From contig NZ_JAAGOW010000001.1 in the NCBI RefSeq assembly GCF_010499245.1, forward strand, positions 4,030,001 to 4,094,000: DNA of 64,000 nucleotides, read 5' to 3'. Below, piece by piece: positions 58,035 through 64,000 of this stretch. Position 1 is the first letter of the stretch. Each line of letters starts with the position of its first letter. The translations under genes were made by a program, and so were the position numbers. Under the pieces are notes generated by a model, which saw nothing but the letters and a program-made list of their open reading frames with translations, did no database searches and was not told where the DNA came from. This stretch comes from Variovorax sp. WS11. GTDB taxonomy: Bacteria; Pseudomonadota; Gammaproteobacteria; Burkholderiales; Burkholderiaceae_C.

Positions 58035-58666
58035 ACACCCCCTCGGCCCCCGAACCCGTCGTCTCCGCCGCTGCTGGCGCGCGGACCGCTTCCGTCACGC
58101 GCAACACGGCCGAGACGAAGATCACGGTCTCGGTCAACCTCGACGGCAGCGGCCGCTCGAAGCTCTCGACCGGCATCGGCTTCTTCGACCACATGCTGGA
58201 CCAGATCGCCCGCCACGGCCTGATCGACCTCGAGATCGACTGCCAGGGCGACCTGCACATCGACGGCCACCACACGGTGGAGGACGTGGGCATCACCCTC
58301 GGCCAGGCCGTCTCCAAGGCCGTCGGCGACAAGAAGGGCATCCGCCGCTACGGCCATGCCTACGTGCCGCTGGACGAGGCGCTCAGCCGCGTGGTGATCG
58401 ATTTCTCCGGCCGGCCCGGCCTGGTGATGCATGTGCCCTTCACCAGCGGCATGATCGGCGGCTTCGACAGCCAGCTCACCTACGAGTTCTTCCAGGGCTT
58501 CGCCAACCACGCCTTCGTCACCCTGCACATCGACAACCTCAAGGGCGTCAATGCGCACCACCAGTGCGAGACCGTCTTCAAGGCCTTCGCGCGCGCACTG
58601 CGGGCCGCGCTCGAGCTCGATCCGCGCTCGGCCGGCGTCATTCCTTCGACCAAGGGTTCCCTCTGA
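58031..58666 (+). CDS. hisB: Imidazoleglycerol-phosphate dehydratase
   Basis: A 211-residue single-domain dehydratase (no fused histidinol phosphatase, as expected outside enterics). Di-metal ligands are in FFDHMLDQIARHG near 53-65, DGHHTVEDVGI near 78-88 and the mirrored HHQCETVFKAFARAL near the C-terminus. The first 15 residues are an Ala/Pro-rich extension. The stop codon is shared with the unusual hisH start. Confidence 0.96.
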   Translation: MNTPSAPEPVVSAAAGARTASVTRNTAETKITVSVNLDGSGRSKLSTGIGFFDHMLDQIARHGLIDLEIDCQGDLHIDGHHTVEDVGITLGQAVSKAVGDKKGIRRYGHAYVPLDEALSRVVIDFSGRPGLVMHVPFTSGMIGGFDSQLTYEFFQGFANHAFVTLHIDNLKGVNAHHQCETVFKAFARALRAALELDPRSAGVIPSTKGSL

Positions 58667-59319
58667 GCAGCAGCAAAAACACGGTCGCCGTCGTCGACTA
58701 CGGCATGGGCAACCTGCGCTCCGTCTCGCAGGCGGTGCAGCATGCGGCCGACCAGGTCGGGGTGGAGGTCTTCGTGACCGCCGACCCCGAGGTGGTGCGC
58801 CGCGCCACCCGCGTGGTGCTGCCGGGCCAGGGCGCCATGCCCGACTGCATGCGCGAGCTGCGCGACTCCGGCCTGCAAGAGTCGGTGCTGGAGGCGGCGG
58901 CTTCCAAGCCCCTCTTCGGCGTCTGCGTGGGCATGCAGATGCTGCTTTCGGCCAGCGACGAGGGCCCGACCGAGGGCCTGGGCCTGATCCCCGGCCGGGT
59001 GCTCAAGTTCGAGCTGGCCGGCCGCACCCAGCCCGACGGCAGCCGCTACAAGGTTCCCCAGATGGGCTGGAACCAGGTGCTGCAGACCCGGCCGCACCCT
59101 GTGTGGGCGGGGGTGCCGGACGGCAGTTACTTCTATTTCGTGCACAGTTTCTACGCCCGGCCGGCCGATGCCCTCCACAGCGCGGGCGAGGCGGAATACG
59201 GCGAGCGCTTTACCGCCGCCATTGCACGCGATAATATTTTTGCGACCCAGTTCCACCCCGAGAAGAGCGCGGACCATGGGTTGCAGCTGTACCGAAACTT
59301 TCTCCACTGGAATCCCTGA
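58663..59319 (+). CDS. hisH: Imidazole glycerol phosphate synthase, glutaminase subunit (CTG start)
   Basis: A 218-residue class I glutaminase supplying ammonia to HisF. The nucleophile is Cys88 in LFGVCVGMQML, and the catalytic His/Glu are in TQFHPEKS. No ATG, GTG or TTG occurs in frame between the last upstream hisB codons and the essential first strand VAVVDYGMGN. CTG at 58663-58665, inside CTGA with the hisB stop and 6 nt after AAGGG (58652-58656), gives the standard (M)SSSKNTVAVVDYG start. The first ATG in frame (near 58708) would remove the first strand. HisF begins 3.7 kb further on. Confidence 0.93.
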   Translation: MSSSKNTVAVVDYGMGNLRSVSQAVQHAADQVGVEVFVTADPEVVRRATRVVLPGQGAMPDCMRELRDSGLQESVLEAAASKPLFGVCVGMQMLLSASDEGPTEGLGLIPGRVLKFELAGRTQPDGSRYKVPQMGWNQVLQTRPHPVWAGVPDGSYFYFVHSFYARPADALHSAGEAEYGERFTAAIARDNIFATQFHPEKSADHGLQLYRNFLHWNP

Positions 59320-59371
59320 AGCAGTTTTTTCGCTGCGCTTCATCGCTCGCGCCCTGCGCAAATCCCGCACC

Positions 59372-60115
59372 ATGCTCCTTATTCCCGCGATTGACCTCAA
59401 GGATGGCCACTGCGTTCGCCTCAAGCAAGGCGACATGGCCCAGTCCACCATCTTCAGTGAAGACCCGGCCGCCATGGCGCGCCAGTGGATCGAGGCCGGT
59501 GCGCGGCGGCTGCACCTGGTCGACCTGAACGGCGCCTTCGCGGGCAAGCCGCAGAACCACGCCGCGATCAAGGCGATCCTGCGGGAGGTGGGCGACGACA
59601 TCCCCGTGCAGCTGGGCGGCGGCATCCGCGACCTCGATACCATCGAGCGCTACATCGACGACGGCCTGCGCTACGTGATCATCGGCACCGCCGCGGTCAA
59701 GAATCCCGGCTTTTTGAAGGACGCGTGCAGCGCCTTCGGCGGCCACATCATCGTCGGCCTCGACGCCAAGGACGGCAAGGTCGCCACCGACGGCTGGAGC
59801 AAGCTCACCGGCCACGAGGTGGCTGACCTGGGCAAGAAGTTCGAGGACTACGGCGTCGAGTCGATCATCTACACCGACATCGGCCGCGACGGCATGCTCT
59901 CGGGCATCAACATCGATGCGACGGTGAAGCTGGCACAGGCACTCACCATTCCGGTGATCGCGTCGGGCGGGCTGTCGAACATGGCCGACATCGACAAGCT
60001 CTGCGCCGTCGAGGCCGATGGCATCGAGGGCGTGATCTGCGGGCGTGCGATCTATTCGGGCGACCTGGACTTCGCGGCCGCGCAGGCGCGAGCCGACGAG
60101 CTGGCCGAACAGTAG
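59372..60115 (+). CDS. hisA: ProFAR isomerase (HisA)
   Basis: A 247-residue TIM-barrel isomerase. The catalytic Asp8 is in LLIPAIDLKDGHCVRL and the second in YTDIGRDGMLSG near 165-176; phosphate-binding glycine loops are QLGGGIRD and ASGGLSNMADI. ATG 59372 has no strong ribosome site, but the frame upstream has no conserved residues. It is the last his gene before a strong terminator. Confidence 0.96.
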   Translation: MLLIPAIDLKDGHCVRLKQGDMAQSTIFSEDPAAMARQWIEAGARRLHLVDLNGAFAGKPQNHAAIKAILREVGDDIPVQLGGGIRDLDTIERYIDDGLRYVIIGTAAVKNPGFLKDACSAFGGHIIVGLDAKDGKVATDGWSKLTGHEVADLGKKFEDYGVESIIYTDIGRDGMLSGINIDATVKLAQALTIPVIASGGLSNMADIDKLCAVEADGIEGVICGRAIYSGDLDFAAAQARADELAEQ

Positions 60116-60157
60116 TCCTGCGCCAAAGCGTCGCGCACTTCGCCACGCGCTTGGCAA

Positions 60158-60185
60158 GGCACGCCTAGGGAGGCGTGCCGTTTTT
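60158..60185 (+). terminator. Strong rho-independent terminator after hisA
   Basis: Perfect 9-bp stem GGCACGCCT (60158-60166) / AGGCGTGCC (60171-60179), 4-nt loop, then GTTTTT (to 60185) and a second T-rich patch. It ends the his operon 42 nt after hisA, which cuts hisF off from the upstream message. Confidence 0.9.
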
Positions 60186-60438
60186 CTTTTTCTGCATGCG
60201 CCGGTGTTCGGGCATCGGTGCACTGGCCTGCGAGTCATTTCTCGCTTTTTGTTGCGTCAGTACGACTGCGCTTCCAGAAATTCCTAGCATTCCTCGGCCG
60301 CTGATTCCTCCGGGTTTCACGAACTGCGGCCTGAGCTTCCGGCGTGTGTACGGGGGCGCACGGCGCACGCTCAAGTGGCATTGCCCGCCACGTGCGCGCC
60401 GCGCGCGTGGGTCCCTGAACGACCCGTGAATTCCCCTC
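60186..60438. other. Non-coding gap before the autotransporter remnant
   Basis: With the terminator this makes a 323-nt stretch without a gene between hisA and 60439. Short open frames exist on both strands, but none has a ribosome site or recognisable protein pattern. A pyrimidine-rich start (to about 60200) gives way to GC-rich sequence with CACGTGCGCGCCGCGCGCGTG near 60390-60410, which can fold into a hairpin. No promoter can be named with confidence. Confidence 0.4.
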
Positions 60439-60573
60439 ATGAACAGAACGCATCGCAGCCTTTGGAACTCCGCACTGGGCGCCTGGGTCGCCGCCCCCGA
60501 GAACGCCAGTGCGCGAGGCAAGCCTTCTGGGCGGCACGCTGCGGAACACGGCGGCCGTCACCACCTCGCGTGA
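60439..60573 (+). pseudogene. Autotransporter ESPR leader fragment
   Basis: ATG 60439 opens a 44-codon frame beginning MNRTHRSLWNSALGAWVAAP, then ENASARGK. This is the extended signal peptide region (ESPR; compare the general form MNK-hydrophobic-WN-GAWVA-E-A-RGK) found only at the start of large type V proteins. The frame then loses all resemblance and stops at 60571-60573. The hydrophobic signal core that must follow is absent, and the passenger continues one base out of frame. A deletion has therefore joined the leader to mid-passenger sequence. Confidence 0.8.
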
Positions 60574-62857
60574 CATCTTCCTCGGATGGTCCGGAGGCAG
60601 CATCGAGACCGACGCCGACCTGACCTCCACCGGTGTGATCTCGGATGACTTCTTGCCGGGCGCTCTGTTCAAGGATGGTGCCGGTACCTTGACCCTCGCC
60701 GGCGACAACACCTACAGCGGCGACACGACCATCCTGAAGGGTGCCAACACCTACAGAGGAGGCACGCGGCTCAACGCCGGGGTGCTGGCCGTTGCAGCTG
60801 ATGCCAGCTTGGGGGAGGCATCGGGTGCGCTGAGGTTCAATGGCGGCGGCCTGCGCACCACCGGTGCCTTCGCCACCGGGCGAAACATTGACCTCGAGGC
60901 GGGCGGGGGCACCTTGCAGACCTACAGCGATCTTGCGGCGACCGGCGTCGTCAGCGGCGCGGGGGCCTTGACCAAGACCGGGTCCGCAACCCTCATCCTC
61001 ACCGGCGAGAACAGCTACAGCGGCGGCACCAACCTCAAGCAAGGCCGCCTCGCCGTCGGCAACGACCGCGCCCTGGGCACCGGCGAACTCGCCATGCACG
61101 AAGGCACCATCCTGCTCTTCGCCGCCGATGGCCTCACCCTGGCCAACCCCATCGCCTTCACCGACGCCGTCGATCCCTTCATCGATACCGGCCCCTTCAC
61201 CGCCACGCTCTCCGGCGCCATCACGGGCCCTGGCGACCTGAGCAAGATCGGCAGCGGCACCCTCATCCTCTCGGGCGCCAACACGTACACCGGGGCCACT
61301 GCCGTCACCGAAGGCACCTTGCGTGCTGGTGCGCCCAACACCTTCAGCCCGGCCTCGGCCCACAGCGTCGCCGCGGGCGCCACGCTCGATCTCGCCGGCT
61401 TCAGCCAAGGCATCGCCGCGCTCACCAACGCCGGCACCGTCTCGCTCATCGGCGCTGCTCCTGGGACTACCCTCACCGTCACCGGCCCCTACGTGGGCAA
61501 CAACGGCCTCCTGCGCCTGGGCACCTTCCTGGACGGCAGCGCCAGCGCGAGTGACCGGCTCATCCTCAGCGGCCCAAGTGCAGTCGCCAGTGGCCACACG
61601 ACCGTGCAGGTCGTCAACCTCGGCGGCCTGGGTGCCCTCACCACCGGCAACGGCATCGAGCTCGTGAGCGCCCTCAACGGCGCCACTACCACCGCGCAGA
61701 GCACCAAGGACGCCTTCGCCCTGCAGGGCGGCCATGTGGATGCGGGTGCCTACGAATACAGCCTGCAGGCCGGCGATGCTGCAGGCGCCGGAGAGAACTG
61801 GTACCTGCGCTCCACCAGCACCATCATTCCGCCCGGCCCGCCGGCACCACCGGCGCCACCCATCGAGGTGCCTACCTACCGAGCCGAAGTGCCTCTCTTC
61901 GCAGCCCTGCCCGGGCACCTGCGCCAGGGCAACATGGCCATGCTCGGCAACCTGCACCAGCGCATCGGCGACGATGACGTCAAGACAGCTGCCGGCGCCC
62001 AAGGCAGCGCGACAACGCCCACCACCGGCGAGCGCCGCGCCTGGGGCCGCGTCCTTAGCACCCGCCAGAACATCCAGCAAAGCGGCACCGTCAGCCCGCA
62101 AAGCGATGGCCGCCTGAGCGGCCTGCAGGCCGGCACCGACCTGTGGACCGACGCCCACTGGCGCGCCGGCGCCTACGTCGGCCAGCTCGACGGCGAGTTC
62201 CAGGTCAAGGGTTTCGCCCGCGGCATCGCCAACCTGGCCGTCGGCAGCAACGACCTGCGCAGCCAGTACCTGGGCGGCTATGCCACCTATGGCATCGACA
62301 ACGGCTTCTATCTCGACGCCGTGCTGCAACTGGGCCGCCACCGCTACGAGGTCAAGCCCCAGACCGCCCTGCGCACCAAGGGCAAGGCCAGCAGCCTGAG
62401 TGCTTCGCTGGAGATCGGCCAGTCCTTCGCGCTTGGCGAAGGCTGGCAGATCGAGCCACAGGCGCAACTGGTGCACCAGGACGTCGAATTCGACGACGTC
62501 CACCTCGCGGCCACGCGCATGCACCAGGAGAGCGACGTCAGCTGGCTCGCCCGCGTGGGCGTGCGCGTGAAGGGCGACATAAGCACGAGCGCAGGTCGGC
62601 TGCAACCCTATGCGCGCGTGAACCTGTACCGTACCGGAGGTGGCGATGACGCCACGCGCTTCATCACCCCGGCTGCCATCACGACCATTGTCAGCAGCAA
62701 CGGCAGCACCTCCGCCGAACTCGCCGCAGGCTTCACGCTGGGCCTGAGCGAATCGACCAGCCTCTACGGCGAGCTCGGCAAGCTGTGGGCAACAGGAGGC
62801 GACACCCGCGTGAAGTCGCAGCTCAACGCCTCGGCGGGGCTGCGGGTGCGATGGTAG
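60509..62857 (+). CDS. Autotransporter passenger and beta-barrel, lacking a signal peptide
   Basis: A 782-residue open frame with nominal GTG start inside the ESPR fragment. The passenger is a beta-helix with at least three repeats of the type GTLTLAGDNTYSGDTTI, ATLILTGENSYSGGTNL and GTLILSGANTYTGATAV (about residues 59, 160, 250). A Pro-rich linker (PPGPPAPPAPPIEVP near 436-450) leads to the translocator barrel, about 290 residues, ending in ASAGLRVRW with an aromatic last residue. The C-terminal half looks intact, but there is no export signal in frame, so it is probably non-functional as it stands. Could be a donor for recombination with other autotransporters. Confidence 0.8.
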   Translation: MREASLLGGTLRNTAAVTTSRDIFLGWSGGSIETDADLTSTGVISDDFLPGALFKDGAGTLTLAGDNTYSGDTTILKGANTYRGGTRLNAGVLAVAADASLGEASGALRFNGGGLRTTGAFATGRNIDLEAGGGTLQTYSDLAATGVVSGAGALTKTGSATLILTGENSYSGGTNLKQGRLAVGNDRALGTGELAMHEGTILLFAADGLTLANPIAFTDAVDPFIDTGPFTATLSGAITGPGDLSKIGSGTLILSGANTYTGATAVTEGTLRAGAPNTFSPASAHSVAAGATLDLAGFSQGIAALTNAGTVSLIGAAPGTTLTVTGPYVGNNGLLRLGTFLDGSASASDRLILSGPSAVASGHTTVQVVNLGGLGALTTGNGIELVSALNGATTTAQSTKDAFALQGGHVDAGAYEYSLQAGDAAGAGENWYLRSTSTIIPPGPPAPPAPPIEVPTYRAEVPLFAALPGHLRQGNMAMLGNLHQRIGDDDVKTAAGAQGSATTPTTGERRAWGRVLSTRQNIQQSGTVSPQSDGRLSGLQAGTDLWTDAHWRAGAYVGQLDGEFQVKGFARGIANLAVGSNDLRSQYLGGYATYGIDNGFYLDAVLQLGRHRYEVKPQTALRTKGKASSLSASLEIGQSFALGEGWQIEPQAQLVHQDVEFDDVHLAATRMHQESDVSWLARVGVRVKGDISTSAGRLQPYARVNLYRTGGGDDATRFITPAAITTIVSSNGSTSAELAAGFTLGLSESTSLYGELGKLWATGGDTRVKSQLNASAGLRVRW

Positions 62858-62866
62858 GTTGAAGGC

Positions 62867-62893
62867 GCGCTTGACGCGCTTGACGCGCTCGAT
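62867..62893 (+). repeat. Short tandem repeat, 9-bp unit
   Basis: GCGCTTGAC twice (62867-62875, 62876-62884) and the variant GCGCTCGAT (62885-62893), 9 nt after the autotransporter stop. Too short to suggest function; possibly replication slippage. Confidence 0.7.
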
Positions 62894-62958
62894 GCTGGCG
62901 ACACTTCAGCATCCGTGGTGCCCCTCGGCGGTCGCACGCCAAAACCTAGAATGGGGCC

Positions 62959-63801
62959 ATGTCTCTCCAAGAGCTCGATTTCCACGGCCAGCCCGCGCTG
63001 CGCCTCGCCCTGCCTGAGGGCGGCGCCTGCACCGTAGCGCTGCACGGCGCCCATGTGCTGTCCTGGACCACGGCGGATGGCACCGAGCGCCTGTACCTCA
63101 GCCCGGAAGCGCGTTTCGACGGCCAGAGCGCGATCCGCGGCGGCGTGCCCCTCTGCTGGCCCCAGTTCAACCAGCGCGGACCGCTGCCCAAGCACGGTTT
63201 CGTGCGCAACGTCGCCTGGCGAGCCGACCCGGCCGGCGCCGCCGGCAAGGCCGACACCCTGGTCCTCGCGCTGCACGACGACGAGGCCACGCGCGCGATC
63301 TGGCCGCATGCCTTCCACGCCAAGCTGGCGGTGACCCTGGCCCCGCATTCGCTGCGCATCGCGCTCACCATCGACAACACCGGCGGTGCGCCCTGGTCCT
63401 TCGCCGCCGCACTGCACAGCTACCTGCGCGTGGACGATATCGACCAGGCGACGCTCGAAGGCCTGCAGGGCGCCAACCGCTGGGACGCAGTGCGCGACGA
63501 CCGCCATGTCGACCTCGCGCCCGCGCTTCGCTTCGGCACCGAATTCGACAGCGTCTACGCGGCGCCGGCCCGCCCGCTGCACCTGGTGCAGCCTTCCGGC
63601 ACGCTCGAGATCGCGCAGAGCGCGAGCTGCACCGAAACGGTGGTCTGGAACCCCGGCCCCGAATTGAGCGCCCAGTTGGCGGACCTGCCCGACGACGGCT
63701 GGCGCCACATGCTCTGCGTCGAGGCCGCGCGCATCGACGAGCAGGTGCTGCTGGCGCCCGGCGGCAGCTGGCAAGGCTGGCAGCTGCTCACCGTCCTCTG
63801 A
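62959..63801 (+). CDS. D-hexose-6-phosphate mutarotase (YeaD-like aldose 1-epimerase)
   Basis: A 280-residue galactose-mutarotase-fold protein. GGVPLCWPQFNQRGPLPKHG near 72-91 is the hallmark of the YeaD branch, with catalytic His/Glu also in ALHSYLRVDDIDQATLEGLQ near 152-171. The family interconverts alpha and beta forms of hexose 6-phosphates, glucose 6-phosphate in E. coli. It has its own 101-nt upstream gap and lies 23 nt before hisF, so hisF may now be transcribed from a promoter in front of this gene. Confidence 0.9.
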   Translation: MSLQELDFHGQPALRLALPEGGACTVALHGAHVLSWTTADGTERLYLSPEARFDGQSAIRGGVPLCWPQFNQRGPLPKHGFVRNVAWRADPAGAAGKADTLVLALHDDEATRAIWPHAFHAKLAVTLAPHSLRIALTIDNTGGAPWSFAAALHSYLRVDDIDQATLEGLQGANRWDAVRDDRHVDLAPALRFGTEFDSVYAAPARPLHLVQPSGTLEIAQSASCTETVVWNPGPELSAQLADLPDDGWRHMLCVEAARIDEQVLLAPGGSWQGWQLLTVL

Positions 63802-63824
63802 ACTCCTTCCCGAGCTGAACCCAC

Positions 63825-64000
63825 ATGCTTGCCAAGCGCATCATTCCCTGCCTCGACGTCACCGGCGGCCGCGTCGTCAAGGGCGTCAACTTCGTCGAAC
63901 TGCGCGATGCCGGCGATCCGGTCGAGATCGCGGCGCGCTACAACGCCCAGGGCGCCGACGAGCTGACCTTCCTGGACATCACGGCCACCAGCGACGGCCG
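63825..64000 (+). CDS. hisF: Imidazole glycerol phosphate synthase, cyclase subunit (partial, 3' end outside window)
   Basis: 58 complete codons are visible: MLAKRIIPCLDVTGGRVVKG, then VNFVELRDAGDPVEIA and DELTFLDITATSDGR. Asp11 is the first catalytic residue of the HisF barrel. The gene is cut by the window edge. It should pair with HisH, encoded 4.5 kb upstream; the gap is filled by a terminator, the autotransporter remnant and the epimerase gene. Confidence 0.95.
   Translation, partial: MLAKRIIPCLDVTGGRVVKGVNFVELRDAGDPVEIAARYNAQGADELTFLDITATSDG

Noticed and set aside
60390..60410. Regulatory palindrome CACGTGCGCGCCGCGCGCGTG
   Set aside because: GC-rich self-complementary runs are common by chance in this composition and no gene start is suitably placed.
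60437..62605. About 720-codon Gly/Ala-rich minus-strand frame opposite the autotransporter
   Set aside because: The plus strand carries clear passenger repeats and a barrel; the minus reading is a low-complexity mirror of those repeats.

Overview
This is a high-GC, gene-dense window from a beta-proteobacterium of the order Burkholderiales. The family is probably Comamonadaceae, and Variovorax or a close relative fits best. The basis is gene content and order recognised from memory, not a database search: pilMNOPQ-aroK-aroB-dgt followed by gltBD, the mlaFEDACB block running into bolA-murA-hisGDCBHA, a ResB/CcsA cytochrome c maturation pair behind a cytochrome c4, metK divergent from two lipid A acyltransferases, and an ACC deaminase gene (acdS) with its Lrp-type regulator. 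I see no rRNA, tRNA, CRISPR array, prophage or complete insertion sequence.

Layout. 1-5.8 kb is an accessory catabolic stretch: a partial MhpA-like FAD monooxygenase divergent from an alcohol dehydrogenase-cupin-GntR operon, then acdS/acdR, then a methyl-accepting chemotaxis pseudogene. 5.9-13.3 kb carries envelope and uptake genes: a phospholipase D/cardiolipin synthase-like lipoprotein, a Fur-type TonB siderophore receptor with a PepSY membrane protein and a 64-residue membrane protein, and a second TonB receptor that matches PqqU (YncD). 13.4-29.2 kb is mostly core: a phosphoribosyltransferase, metK, two LpxL-type acyltransferases, an alpha/beta hydrolase, engB, cytochrome c4, resB-ccsA, msrP-msrQ, lysA-lptM divergent from cyaY, and mrcA. 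29.4-40.0 kb is one long chain: pilMNOPQ, aroK, aroB, dgt, an MFS transporter, a DUF1415 protein and a methyltransferase. A REP-associated transposase (RAYT) with an AT-rich REP-like tail sits at 40.0-40.9 kb, followed by gltBD (glutamate synthase). 47.3-53.2 kb holds the Mla phospholipid transport system, an ABC-2 exporter and bolA/ibaG. 53.3-60.1 kb holds murA and the histidine operon.

How the genes work together. The Mla proteins retrieve phospholipid from the outer membrane, and PilMNOPQ build the type IV pilus alignment complex and secretin. ResB/CcsA attach haem to exported cytochromes such as the adjacent c4, and MsrPQ repair oxidised periplasmic methionines. GltBD and the his genes form biosynthetic blocks with many 4-nt start/stop overlaps.

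Points most worth attention. (1) The his operon is split after hisA by a strong terminator, a broken autotransporter whose ESPR signal leader is out of frame with its passenger, and a hexose-6-phosphate epimerase gene, before hisF resumes at the right edge. (2) hisH has no ATG, GTG or TTG start and appears to begin at CTG inside a CTGA overlap with hisB. (3) A small exported Rap1a/Tai-like protein gene lies inside the his operon. (4) The RAYT and REP-like tail lie next to a candidate sigma-54 promoter for gltB. (5) There is a doubly damaged chemoreceptor, and an alcohol dehydrogenase whose first strand is encoded in frame upstream of any start codon. I found no clear new multi-gene system; these local anomalies are the best leads.
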